Shown piece after piece: positions 14,414-22,089 of a stretch of DNA of 35,475 nucleotides. Position 1 is the stretch's first letter, and each line of letters begins with the position of its first letter. The translations under genes were made by a program, and so were the position numbers. The stretch is taken from the NCBI GenBank assembly GCA_023459875.1, contig JAEWRY010000045.1, forward strand, positions 1 to 35,475, in the 5' to 3' direction. The notes beneath the pieces are model-generated. The model was given only the letters and a program-made list of their open reading frames with translations. It was not told the origin of the DNA and searched no databases. This stretch comes from Bacillota bacterium. Lineage in GTDB: Bacteria > Bacillota > Clostridia > Oscillospirales > Oscillospiraceae.

Positions 14414-14782
14414 TTATACGCCTTTCCAGAGGCCGTGCAGGTTGCACAGGGAATAGGCCGTGACCGCGTCCGCGGCGGCGGTTTTGAGAACGGGGGCTTC
14501 GCCGGGCTTCAGAAGCCCAATGGTGACGGTCTCGCCGCTCACCGCGGCAATGGCCTGGATGAAGTGATTCTCCAGCATGGGATGGATAACTGAGCCCACC
14601 TGAACGGTGATCTGATCACCGTCGCGGGTGATGACGGGCACGTGCTTTTCCACCGACGCGTCGGTGGTATTGGGGACCAGTTCGGTCATGGGTTCGCCGC
14701 AGCAGACCATGGGCACGCCTGAGTTCACCAGCTTAAAGGCCACATTCCCGCAGTGAGAGCATCTGTAAAGTTTAAATTCCAT
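14414..14782 (-). CDS. Desulfoferrodoxin-type superoxide reductase
   Basis: A 122-residue cytoplasmic enzyme that reduces superoxide to hydrogen peroxide without releasing oxygen. The N-terminal desulforedoxin-like Fe site is CSHCG (residues 8-12) plus CCGEP (about 27-31). The C-terminal neelaredoxin Fe site ligands are His in EKHVP, His in IHPMLENHF, and Cys/His in LCNLHGLW. A good AGGAGG site precedes it. It lies between perR and rubrerythrin, and the two enzymes would act in sequence (superoxide to peroxide to water). Confidence 0.95.
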   Translation of the reverse strand: MEFKLYRCSHCGNVAFKLVNSGVPMVCCGEPMTELVPNTTDASVEKHVPVITRDGDQITVQVGSVIHPMLENHFIQAIAAVSGETVTIGLLKPGEAPVLKTAAADAVTAYSLCNLHGLWKGV

Positions 14783-14805
14783 AACATTACCTCCTTAATT
14801 TTTTT

Positions 14806-15186
14806 CTATTTCATAACGCATTGTTTGCAGGTACCGCGAAAAAGAAGCTCGTGGGAGTGGATCCGCCCGCCGCTTGCGTGCGAAGCCTCCCGGTCCAGCT
14901 CACCGTCGTAGGGGAGCTCCAGATCGTACACGTTCCCGCAGGAGACACAAACAAAATGGGGATGGGGTTTTATGTTCGCGTCGAAACGTTCCACAGGAAA
15001 GCTCATGCGGGCTATTTCGCCCTGCTCGGCTAAGAAATTGAGATTGCGGTAGACCGTGCCCAGACTGAGGGCCGGATAGCCGGGTTTAAGCCACTGATAG
15101 AGCATTTCCGCCGTGGGATGCTGATCGGTGGCCATGAGGCGCTCGCGGATCAGCTCCCGCTGCTTGGAATATCGGGTCGCCTTCAT
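14806..15186 (-). CDS. perR: Fur-family peroxide-stress regulator, PerR-like
   Basis: A 126-residue metal-dependent repressor. It has a winged helix (GTVYRNLNFLAEQGEI), a His in DQHPTAEML equivalent to the oxidisable PerR histidine, HPHFVCVSCGNVYDL with a zinc CxxC and an aspartate at the position that separates PerR from Fur, and a second CxxC near the C-terminus (CKQC). The start is 15186 (MKATRYSKQ) because AAGGTG lies just upstream; a start six codons earlier would leave it without a site. As first gene of an oxidative-stress operon it probably represses itself and the two downstream enzymes. Confidence 0.88.
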   Translation of the reverse strand: MKATRYSKQRELIRERLMATDQHPTAEMLYQWLKPGYPALSLGTVYRNLNFLAEQGEIARMSFPVERFDANIKPHPHFVCVSCGNVYDLELPYDGELDREASHASGGRIHSHELLFRGTCKQCVMK

Positions 15187-15208
15187 AGGGTCACCTTCCT
15201 TCATTGAA

Positions 15209-15224
15209 AATAAGAATCATTACT
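15209..15224 (-). promoter_or_regulatory. Candidate PerR operator
   Basis: Minus strand AGTAATGATTCTTATT is an imperfect palindrome resembling the PerR box TTATAATNATTATAA. It lies between the -10 and the perR ribosome-binding site, just downstream of the expected transcription start, where a bound repressor would block the operon. The match is partial. Confidence 0.45.
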
Positions 15225-15236
15225 GTTTATGGCCTG

Positions 15237-15265
15237 AGTATAGCACACCGGTTTTGAAAAAGCAA
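15237..15265 (-). promoter_or_regulatory. Promoter of the perR operon
   Basis: Minus strand: -35 TTGCTT (15260-15265), 17-bp spacer, -10 TATACT (15237-15242). Confidence 0.65.
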
Positions 15266-15297
15266 GAGGGAAACCCTAAAATATAATGAATTTTTTG

Positions 15298-16281
15298 TTA
15301 AAACATCGTTTCAGGCAGAGCTGCGCCGGGAAAATAGTCGGCTGCAAAGTCCACCTCCCCCACCGTCCACACCTTCCCGTTCAGGTAGGAAAGAAGGCCC
15401 GCGTCGGAGGAAAAGCGGAAGGCAAGTTTATAGGAATACAGGGCCTGGAATTTCCGGTCGTATTTTTTGTTGTCCCGTCCCCAGCCGTATTTACCGTCGC
15501 CCAGAAGGGGGTGTCCCGCGGCGGCCATCTGCGCCCTGATCTGATGGGTACGGCCGGTGACCAGGCGGCACTCCACCAGGGAAAGGTTCTCTTTGGTGGC
15601 GAGGGTGCGGTAGAGCGTAACGGCGGTTTTGGCCCCGGGGACGGGGTGGTCGCGGACCGTCACCTGGTTTTTCTCCTCGTCCTTGAGAAGATAGTCCTTT
15701 AACTGCCCCTCGGCGGGCGAGGGTCTGCCGATGACCACGCAAAGGTAGTATTTTTCGATTTCCCTGTCGCGGATCTTCTGGTTCATAATCCGAAGGGTCT
15801 CCGCGTTCTTGGCGGCGATGACGATGCCGCCGGTGTTGCGGTCGATGCGGTTGCACAGGGCGGGGGCGAAGGTGTTCTCCCCCCGGGGGTTCCACTCTTT
15901 TTTCTGGTAAAGGTAGGCCTGAATGTGGGTGATAAGGGTGTTTACCCGCTCGTTTTCGTCCGGGTGGGCCACCATTCCGGGGCGTTTGTTCACCAGGAGC
16001 AGGTTTTCGTCCTCGTAGACCACGTCCAGCACCGGTCGGTAGAGGGAGAGAAAGGCGTTTTCCTCGGTGGGGGGTTCAAAAAACTCGTCGTTAATATATA
16101 GTTGTATGACGTCCCCCACGCACAGGCGGGTATCCTTCGCGGCCTTCTTCCCGCCGATTTTGACTCTTCCAAGGCGCAGATACTTCTGGGCCAGAGGCAC
16201 AGGCAGCAGGGGCAGCGCCTTGGAGAGCCATCGGTCCAGCCGCTGGCCGGCGTCGTTTTTTGAAATGGCGAATTCTTTCAT
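15298..16281 (-). CDS. RluA-family 23S/tRNA pseudouridine synthase
   Basis: A 327-residue enzyme that isomerises uridine in structured RNA. The N-terminal S4 RNA-binding domain covers about residues 12-65 (GQRLDRWLSKAL ... RLGRVKIGGKKA). The catalytic domain has CNRIDRNTGG with the essential Asp147, and later GRTHQIRAQMAAAGHPLLGD, both hallmarks of RluC/RluD-type enzymes. Which uridines are modified cannot be told. A GGAGG lies 15 nt before the ATG, a long spacing, but no better in-frame start is seen. It is monocistronic. Confidence 0.94.
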   Translation of the reverse strand: MKEFAISKNDAGQRLDRWLSKALPLLPVPLAQKYLRLGRVKIGGKKAAKDTRLCVGDVIQLYINDEFFEPPTEENAFLSLYRPVLDVVYEDENLLLVNKRPGMVAHPDENERVNTLITHIQAYLYQKKEWNPRGENTFAPALCNRIDRNTGGIVIAAKNAETLRIMNQKIRDREIEKYYLCVVIGRPSPAEGQLKDYLLKDEEKNQVTVRDHPVPGAKTAVTLYRTLATKENLSLVECRLVTGRTHQIRAQMAAAGHPLLGDGKYGWGRDNKKYDRKFQALYSYKLAFRFSSDAGLLSYLNGKVWTVGEVDFAADYFPGAALPETMF

Positions 16282-16316
16282 ATCGTTTATTGTTGCCTCC
16301 GCGCATATTTTATTGT

Positions 16317-16322
16317 ATTATA
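16317..16322 (-). promoter_or_regulatory. Likely -10 of the pseudouridine synthase gene
   Basis: Minus strand TATAAT about 36 nt before the start codon; the region at -35 has no clear match. It lies divergently from the strong yceD promoter. Confidence 0.4.
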
Positions 16323-16430
16323 AAGGGCAGTGAATAAAGTCTGCGGCCGATTTCGCGGCCTCTGAGGCGGGCATAAAACACTCCGCGGATGTAATCATAT
16401 CACAGAAATGATCTTTTGCGAAGAAAGTAT

Positions 16431-16459
16431 TTGACAATAGGGGCATTTTTCACTATAAT
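16431..16459 (+). promoter_or_regulatory. Perfect-consensus sigma-A promoter of yceD-rpmF
   Basis: -35 TTGACA (16431-16436), 17-bp spacer, -10 TATAAT (16454-16459). Both hexamers and the spacing are exact consensus, implying high constitutive expression, as expected for a ribosomal protein transcript. Confidence 0.9.
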
Positions 16460-16488
16460 GCTTCCTGTACCTTTATGAGGTGTAATCA

Positions 16489-16983
16489 ATGAGATTAGAT
16501 TTGCGCAATATTATCGGCGTACCCGGCGGCGTCGTCCCATTTGACTTCCAACTGGATTTATCCGATCTGGATTTCTTCGGGAGAAGACCCATCACGAGGC
16601 CCGTGGAGGTGCGCGGCGAGGTACGCAACCGCGCCGGCGCGCTGGAGCTGAAAGGCGAGGCCTCCTCCATTCTTGACCTTGTCTGCGACCGGTGCGGAAA
16701 AGAATTTTCCCACGGGAAGTCCGTGGTTCTCTCCTCCCTGGTTGCCGACCATCTGGAGGGCGAGGACGAGGACGAAATCCTGCTTCTGGATTCCGGCGTT
16801 CTTGATATAGGCGAGTTCGCCGCCGCCGCGTTCATTTTGGATATGGACAGCAAAAATCTCTGCGCGGAGGACTGCAAGGGGCTCTGTGCCGGATGCGGCG
16901 CCGACCTCAACACCGAGCCCTGCCGCTGCAGGCGTGAAGTCGATCCACGTTTGGCTGCTTTAGCGCAGCTGTTGGATAAATGA
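16489..16983 (+). CDS. YceD family protein (DUF177)
   Basis: A 164-residue protein beginning MRLDLRNIIGVPGG. It has two pairs of cysteines typical of DUF177/YceD: CDRCG in the middle, and CAEDCKGLCAGCGADLN with CRC near the end. The family almost always sits directly before rpmF, as here, and is linked to 23S rRNA processing or ribosome assembly in plants and bacteria; the mechanism is unclear. The ribosome-binding site is TGAGGTG. It shares the consensus promoter with rpmF, whose start is 37 nt after its stop. Confidence 0.9.
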   Translation: MRLDLRNIIGVPGGVVPFDFQLDLSDLDFFGRRPITRPVEVRGEVRNRAGALELKGEASSILDLVCDRCGKEFSHGKSVVLSSLVADHLEGEDEDEILLLDSGVLDIGEFAAAAFILDMDSKNLCAEDCKGLCAGCGADLNTEPCRCRREVDPRLAALAQLLDK

Positions 16984-17020
16984 ATTTAAGATCCGTACCA
17001 CCCTTAAGGAGGTGTTATTA

Positions 17021-17218
17021 ATGGCTGTTCCAAAGAAAAGAATCTCAAAGCAGCGTCGGAACAAGCGCCGCAGTTCCGTCTGGAAGCTTGAGACGCCCAA
17101 CGTCACGACCTGTCCTAAGTGTGGTGCGTTCCGGCTGCCCCACCACATCTGCAAATCCTGCATGACATATAACGGCAAGGAATTTGCAAAAGCCGAGGCG
17201 GCTTCCAAATCAAAGTAA
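17021..17218 (+). CDS. rpmF: Ribosomal protein L32
   Basis: A 65-residue basic protein MAVPKKRISKQRRNKRRSSV, with a zinc-binding CPKC...CKSC pair typical of the Zn-containing (C+) L32 form. It is a component of the large ribosomal subunit. The start at 17021 has AAGGAGGTG upstream; the frame opens three codons earlier. In many Firmicutes plsX and fab genes follow; here the transcript ends and an element-A copy follows instead. Confidence 0.97.
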   Translation: MAVPKKRISKQRRNKRRSSVWKLETPNVTTCPKCGAFRLPHHICKSCMTYNGKEFAKAEAASKSK

Positions 17219-17247
17219 ATAGTCCGCGGAAGAGAATGAGAAGAGGA

Positions 17248-17283
17248 AGAACGGCACAGCTTTGCAGCTGTGCCGTTCTCTCT
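17248..17283 (+). terminator. Proximal copy of the rpmF terminator hairpin, without U-tract
   Basis: Hairpin AACGGCACAGC-TTT-GCAGCTGTGCCGTT followed by CTCTCT. The 36 bp are identical to 17485-17520. The last T is also the first base of element A copy 3, so the hairpin is cut off from any T-run. Confidence 0.7.
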
Positions 17284-17479
17284 GTCGAAAAACCATGTTT
17301 TTCGACAAAACGGCAAGATGGCGGCGGCTCTCTGGAGCCGCACAGAGAGTGCCTAGCGGGAAGTGAATTCCCGCTAGGCACTGGTTTTTAACCTTTTGCG
17401 GATTTCGGTTACGGAGCGCAACGCAAAATCCGCAAAAGCTTTTCGCCGGTGGCGAAAAGGACGAAGGACTTTTCCGACA
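17283..17479 (+). repeat. Element A copy 3 (full length, 197 bp; best preserved)
   Basis: All five hairpins are intact: TGTCGAAAAA/TTTTTCGACA; GCGGCTC/GAGCCGC; GTGCCTAGCGGGAA/TTCCCGCTAGGCAC; TTTTGCGGATTT/AAATCCGCAAAA; CTTTTCGCC/GGCGAAAAG. The linker AAACGGCAAGATGG and tail GGACTTTTCCGACA are conserved. It lies between two identical 36-bp terminator hairpins and runs in the same direction as rpmF. Confidence 0.9.
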
Positions 17480-17484
17480 AGTTG

Positions 17485-17526
17485 AGAACGGCACAGCTTT
17501 GCAGCTGTGCCGTTCTCTCTTTTTTA
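17485..17526 (+). terminator. Distal copy of the rpmF terminator, with U-tract
   Basis: Same 36-bp hairpin as 17248-17283, here followed by TTTTTATTTTT. This is the functional rpmF terminator. On the minus strand the same hairpin follows the phoR stop codon closely. Confidence 0.8.
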
Positions 17527-19179
17527 TTTTTGGGGAAAACGCACGGTAATGCTGGTGCCCTTGCCGGGCGCGCTCTGAAGATCAATCGTCGCGTTATGGT
17601 ACTGGGCGGCGTGCTTCACGATGGAAAGGCCCAGGCCTGTGCCGCCGGTCTCCTTGGAATGGCTTTTATCCACCCGGTAAAAGCGCTCGAAGACCCGGGA
17701 CTGATGTTGCGGGGAAATTCCGATGCCGGTGTCGGCCACGGTGAGGGCGACGCAGCTGGCCTCCCTTGCTATGGTCACGTCCACCCGGCCGTTTTCCCTG
17801 TTATACTGGATGGCGTTGAGGCAGAGGTTGTAGACGATCTCCCACAGGAGGCGTTTCACTCCCCGTACCGGCGCGCTCTCGCCGTGAATTTCCAGGGTGA
17901 CGCCGCGCGCCTTGACCTGCTCGGAAAGGGCCTCCGCCACGTCGACGGCCAGGGCCTTCAAATCCGCGTCCTCCATGGGTAGGCTCACGCCCTCGTCCAG
18001 CTGGGACAGGCGGATAATGTCGCTGATGAGGGCCATGAGTCTGCTGGCCTCGGAACGGATATGCCCCACGAAGCGGGGCATGTCAGCGCTCTTCACCAGG
18101 CCGTTTTCGATAAGCTCCGCCGATCCGAGGATGGACTGCAGCGGGGTTTTTAGCTCGTGGGACACGTTGGCGGTAAATTCCCGGCGCTGCTTTTCAGCCA
18201 GCGCCTTTTCGGTAACGTCGAAGGTGAGCAGGACCACGCCCGCCACGCTCCCTCCCGAGAGAACGGGACTGGCGTTAATCTGGTATTCCCTGCCCCGCAG
18301 GTTCACTACGGTCTCGTCGTGTTTTCCGGCCTGGGCTGCCTTTACAAGCTCCTGCATGGCGAGGCTGCGATCCACGATGAGCATGTCGCGCCCCACGCAG
18401 CCGGCGTCCACGCCGAAGAGCCGCGCGGCGGCGGGATTGATGCTCAGAATGGCGCTGTGCTCGTTTAAAAGAATCAATCCCTCGCTCATGCTGCCGGTAA
18501 CGGCGGAAAACTCATCCTGCCTGCGGGAAAGCTCCTCCAGCTGGCTCTTAATCTGCCGGTGCTGGCGCTCGATGCGGGTGAGCAGAGGGGATAGCTCCTC
18601 GTAGGCGTTGTTTTCCAGGGGCTGTTCCAGGTCCATTTCGTTGAGCGGGGCCACGATCCTTCTGGAAAGGCGGCGCGCCAGCAAAATGGAGATCACCACG
18701 GCCCCCAGGAGGACAAAGAGCATGGGGTTGAGCATCCCCAGAAGCAGGGCCAGGACCGAGTCCTGGGTGACCGATACGCGGACCACGGTGCCGTCCGAAA
18801 GGCGCTGTGCCCGGTAGAGGGTCCGCTCGGCCAGGGTGGAGGAATACCGCTCGCTCTCCCCCGCGCCGTTTTCCAGCGCTTCCCTGATTTCCTCCCGGTC
18901 CAGATGATTGCCCATGGTTTTGGCGTCGGCGCTGCTGTCGTAAAGAACCGTCCCGTCGGAAGAGACCCAGGTGAGGCGGTAGCCGGAGGTGTCGAGCCCC
19001 TGGAAGTAACCCGCGCCCTCGTTATCCACTCCCTGGGCGGCGAGCGCCGCCTGGGCCTTCAGGTGGCTCTCCTGCACGTAAGTGAAGTTCCCGTAAAGCA
19101 CATAGGAAATAATCAGGAAGGACGCCAGAAGCACGGCCAGAACCACGAGAAAAATGGAATGGAAGATTTTTTTTGTCAT
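17524..19179 (-). CDS. phoR: PhoR-type sensor histidine kinase
   Basis: A 551-residue membrane kinase. TM1 is about residues 8-30, an extracytoplasmic sensor region about 31-142, and TM2 about 143-168. A HAMP-like linker follows, then a PAS domain (about 220-325, with GLILLNEHSAILSINPAAARLFG). The HisKA domain contains the phosphorylated His341 (ANVSHELKTPL). The ATPase domain has the N box (Asn451/455), DTGIGI (483-488) and GTGLGL (513-518). The start at 19179 overlaps the response-regulator stop (ATGA) and has GGAGG upstream. With PhoP it senses phosphate limitation, probably through PhoU and the Pst transporter. Confidence 0.92.
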   Translation of the reverse strand: MTKKIFHSIFLVVLAVLLASFLIISYVLYGNFTYVQESHLKAQAALAAQGVDNEGAGYFQGLDTSGYRLTWVSSDGTVLYDSSADAKTMGNHLDREEIREALENGAGESERYSSTLAERTLYRAQRLSDGTVVRVSVTQDSVLALLLGMLNPMLFVLLGAVVISILLARRLSRRIVAPLNEMDLEQPLENNAYEELSPLLTRIERQHRQIKSQLEELSRRQDEFSAVTGSMSEGLILLNEHSAILSINPAAARLFGVDAGCVGRDMLIVDRSLAMQELVKAAQAGKHDETVVNLRGREYQINASPVLSGGSVAGVVLLTFDVTEKALAEKQRREFTANVSHELKTPLQSILGSAELIENGLVKSADMPRFVGHIRSEASRLMALISDIIRLSQLDEGVSLPMEDADLKALAVDVAEALSEQVKARGVTLEIHGESAPVRGVKRLLWEIVYNLCLNAIQYNRENGRVDVTIAREASCVALTVADTGIGISPQHQSRVFERFYRVDKSHSKETGGTGLGLSIVKHAAQYHNATIDLQSAPGKGTSITVRFPQK

Positions 19180-19853
19180 TCCCTGCGTCCTCCCATGCGA
19201 TAGCCCACGCCGCGCACCGTCTCGATCATGTCGCCGCAACTGCCCAGCTTCTGCCGCAGGGTGCGCATGTGCACGTCCACCGTGCGGGTTTCGCCGTTAT
19301 AGTCCATGCCCCAGATGTCGGAGAGGAGCTGATCCCTGGTGAAAACCAGCCCCGGATGAGACAGCAGGGCGCGCAGGACCTCATATTCCTTGAGGGTGAG
19401 CACCACGTACTGTCCGTCGGCCGTCACGTTGTGCTCGCCCAGGTTCATGACGAGGCTTCCGCTCTTCAAAACGCGGTTTTCCTGCCGGGGGGCCGACCGG
19501 CGCAGCACGGCCCGGACCCGGGAGACCATCTCCATCATTCCGAAGGGCTTAACCAGATAATCGTCCGCGCCCAGATCAAGCCCCACGATCTTGTCGTACT
19601 CCGAGCCCCTGGCCGTGGCCATGATGACCGGGACGGCGGCGGCGGCAGCGTTTTCCTTCAGTTTCCTGAGAATTTTGATGCCGTCGTCTCCGGGGAGCAT
19701 CACGTCGAGGAGGACCAGCTCGGGGAGCTTCGCGCCCAGCGCTTCGAAAAAAGTCCTGCCGTCGGCGAACCCCTCGGCCTCAAAGCCGGTGGACTGAAGG
19801 GTGTAGACTTCGATGTCGCGGATGCTGGCGTCGTCCTCCACGCAGTAGATCAT
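19176..19853 (-). CDS. phoP: Phosphate response regulator, OmpR/PhoB family
   Basis: A 225-residue two-domain regulator. The receiver domain (residues 1-115) has acidic pocket ED6-D7-D8, phosphoacceptor Asp50 (LLDVMLPGDDG), Thr in MATARG and Lys in LVKPFG. The winged-helix DNA-binding domain (about 128-222) has LTLKEYEVLRALLSHPG and the recognition-helix stretch TVDVHMRTLRQKLG. It overlaps phoU upstream and phoR downstream by 4 bp each, so it is translationally coupled. It would bind the TTAACA-type repeats found upstream of pstC and pstS; that target is inferred. The symbol phoP follows Firmicutes usage (phoB elsewhere). Confidence 0.92.
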   Translation of the reverse strand: MIYCVEDDASIRDIEVYTLQSTGFEAEGFADGRTFFEALGAKLPELVLLDVMLPGDDGIKILRKLKENAAAAAVPVIMATARGSEYDKIVGLDLGADDYLVKPFGMMEMVSRVRAVLRRSAPRQENRVLKSGSLVMNLGEHNVTADGQYVVLTLKEYEVLRALLSHPGLVFTRDQLLSDIWGMDYNGETRTVDVHMRTLRQKLGSCGDMIETVRGVGYRMGGRRE

Positions 19854-20503
19854 GGCTCGGATTCCCCCTTATGCACGCCTGTCACCGAGAATTCCACCCA
19901 CTCGGCGATGTTGGTGGCGTGGTCGCCGATGCGCTCAAAATACTTGGCGATCATTAAGAGGTCCAGGGCGTATTCTCCGTCCCCCGGATTTTTGGCGATC
20001 ATTTCGATGAGGGAGGCCTTCACCTTTACAAAAAGTGCGTCCACCACGTCGTCGTGCTCGATCACCTCGTAGGCGATTTTAAGGTCCTGCTTCACAAAGG
20101 CGTCCACGCTCTCGGTCACCATCTTAATGGTCGCCCGGGCCATTTCGCCGATGGGCTCGCAGTCGGTCCCCGTCCGGCCGCCGAGAAAGCCGACGATCTC
20201 GGCGATGTCGGCCGCCTGGTCGCCAATGCGCTCCATGTCGGTGATCATTTTGAGCGCGGCGGAAATCTGCCGCAGGTCGCGCGCCACCGGCTGCTGTTGG
20301 AGGAGTAGCTTGAGGCACATGGACTCGATGGTGCGTTCCTTGTCGTCGATCTCGCTGTCCAGAGGCGCAACTTTATACGCGGTTTCCATGTCTCCGTCCA
20401 GAATCGCCCTGGCGGCCAGAGCGATGACCTCCTCGCAGAGCGCGCCCATGGAAATGAGTTCCTTGCTGAGCAGCGCGAGCTGCTCGTCAAATTTACTGCG
20501 CAT
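19850..20503 (-). CDS. phoU: Phosphate signalling protein PhoU
   Basis: A 217-residue, all-helical protein made of two PhoU repeats (about residues 10-95 and 115-205), with the family metal-binding type stretches EIDDKERTIE and HDDVVDALF. PhoU connects the Pst transporter to the PhoR kinase and turns the regulon off when phosphate is plentiful. It is coupled to the response regulator by a 4-bp overlap and follows pstB after 1 bp. Confidence 0.94.
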   Translation of the reverse strand: MRSKFDEQLALLSKELISMGALCEEVIALAARAILDGDMETAYKVAPLDSEIDDKERTIESMCLKLLLQQQPVARDLRQISAALKMITDMERIGDQAADIAEIVGFLGGRTGTDCEPIGEMARATIKMVTESVDAFVKQDLKIAYEVIEHDDVVDALFVKVKASLIEMIAKNPGDGEYALDLLMIAKYFERIGDHATNIAEWVEFSVTGVHKGESEP

Positions 20504-20504
20504 T

Positions 20505-21266
20505 TTAACCGAACCTCCCCGTGATATAATCCTCGGTGCGTTTTTCCCTGGGCTGGGAGAAGAGCCGCTCGGTGTCCCCGAACTCGATCATCTCGCCCAG
20601 GAGGAAGAAGGCCGTTTTGTCGGATATCCGCACCGCCTGCTGCATGTTATGGGTAACAATGACAATAGTATACTTGGTTTTCAGCTCCATGGCAAGCTCT
20701 TCAATTTTCGCGGTGGAAATGGGGTCCAGGGCGGAAGTCGGCTCATCCATCAGCAGTATTTCCGGCTCCACCGCCAGCGCCCGCGCGATGCACAGCCGCT
20801 GCTGCTGGCCGCCCGAGAGACCCAGCGCCGACTTTTTGAGCCGGTCCTTCACCTCGTCCCAGATGGCCGCGCCAAGAAGTGAGCGCTCCACGATGTCGTC
20901 CAGCTTGGCCTTGTTTCTGATTCCGTGGGTGCGCGGGCCGTAAGCGATGTTGTCGTAGACGCTCATGGGGAAGGGGTTCGGCTTCTGGAAAACCATGCCC
21001 ACCCGCTTGCGCAGGAGGTTCACGTCCATTTTGCCGTAAATATCCTCCCCGTCCAGGGTAACGGAGCCCTCGATGCGGCAGCCCTCCACCAGATCGTTCA
21101 TGCGGTTGAGGGTTTTGAGCAGGGTGGATTTTCCGCAGCCGGAGGGGCCGATGAGGGCGGTGATCTCCTTTTCCGGAACGCTGAAATTGATGTTTTTGAG
21201 CGCCTGAAACGACCCGTAGTACAGATTCAGGTTTTCTATCTGAATTTTTTCCTGGGTTTTATCCAT
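20505..21266 (-). CDS. pstB: Phosphate ABC transporter ATPase
   Basis: A 253-residue ATPase with Walker A GPSGCGKST (residues 40-48), Q-loop at Gln94, signature LSGGQQQR (150-157), Walker B/D-loop LLMDEPTSALD (171-181) and the switch His in VTHNMQQ. The length and the NLYYGSFQALKNI start are typical of PstB. It powers high-affinity phosphate import by PstC and PstA. The start overlaps the end of pstA by 8 bp. Confidence 0.97.
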   Translation of the reverse strand: MDKTQEKIQIENLNLYYGSFQALKNINFSVPEKEITALIGPSGCGKSTLLKTLNRMNDLVEGCRIEGSVTLDGEDIYGKMDVNLLRKRVGMVFQKPNPFPMSVYDNIAYGPRTHGIRNKAKLDDIVERSLLGAAIWDEVKDRLKKSALGLSGGQQQRLCIARALAVEPEILLMDEPTSALDPISTAKIEELAMELKTKYTIVIVTHNMQQAVRISDKTAFFLLGEMIEFGDTERLFSQPREKRTEDYITGRFG

Positions 21267-22089
21267 TTCTCACACCGACTTTCCTGGCAATCAAGGACGA
21301 GAGCGCGTTGAGCCCCACCACCAGCGCCAGCAGCACCACCGCGGTGGCGTAGCTCTGATTGGCCGAAAGGCCCTCGCTCCAGAGAGCATACATGTGTACC
21401 GATAAAGTCCGGCCGGAGCCCAGGAGGCTGCTGGGCACCTTGGCCACCGTACCCGCCGTGTAGATGAGGGCGGCCGTCTCGCCCACGATGCGCCCCACCG
21501 AGAGGACGACGCCGGCGAGAATCCCGGGTACGGCGGCGGGCAGCACAATCGTGAACACGGTGCGCAGCCTTCCGGCTCCCAGGCCGAAGCTCCCCTCCCG
21601 AAAGGCGTCGGGCACGGCCTTGAGGGCTTCCTCGGTGGTGCGCATAATGACCGGGAGTATCATGATGGCGAGGGTGCAGGCGCCCGCCAGCAGCGAGTAA
21701 CCCCAACCCAGGGCGATGACGAAAAGCAGGTAGCCGAAGAGCCCGTAGACGATGGAGGGGATGCCGGCGAGGGTCTCGGCCGTGACGCGCACAACGCCCA
21801 CCAGCTTGTTGCCCCGGGAGGCGTATTCCACCAGATAAACCGCCGCGCCCACGCCCATAGGTACCGCCAGCAGCAGCGAGAGGAGGGTCATGGTCACGGT
21901 GTTAACGAGGGCGGGCACCAGAGAGTCATTTTCGGAGGTATAGGTGGGCGAAAAGAGGCCCAGGGAGAGATTGGGAACGCCCTTCAGCAGAATATAGCCC
22001 ACCAGAAAGATCAAAATTACGAGGGTAACGCCCGCGGCGGCGAAGACCAAGGCGCGCAGGATGACCGATTCCAGCTTTGCCCTCTTCAT
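21259..22089 (-). CDS. pstA: Phosphate ABC transporter permease PstA
   Basis: A 276-residue inner-membrane permease with about six hydrophobic segments. The ABC-permease coupling loop contains EALKAVPDAFREGSFGLGAG, and the stretch AETLAGIPSIVYGLFGYL is typical of PstA. The open frame extends far upstream to 22782, but that part is an out-of-frame shadow of pstC. The true start is the ATG at 22089, overlapping the pstC stop (ATGA) with GGAGGG upstream. Confidence 0.95.
   Translation of the reverse strand: MKRAKLESVILRALVFAAAGVTLVILIFLVGYILLKGVPNLSLGLFSPTYTSENDSLVPALVNTVTMTLLSLLLAVPMGVGAAVYLVEYASRGNKLVGVVRVTAETLAGIPSIVYGLFGYLLFVIALGWGYSLLAGACTLAIMILPVIMRTTEEALKAVPDAFREGSFGLGAGRLRTVFTIVLPAAVPGILAGVVLSVGRIVGETAALIYTAGTVAKVPSSLLGSGRTLSVHMYALWSEGLSANQSYATAVVLLALVVGLNALSSLIARKVGVRNG

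Noticed and set aside
17115..17381. Recurring minus-strand peptides with LPFCRKTWFFD from element A
   Set aside because: Same reason: a translation of hairpins 1-2 of the repeat, not a conserved gene.
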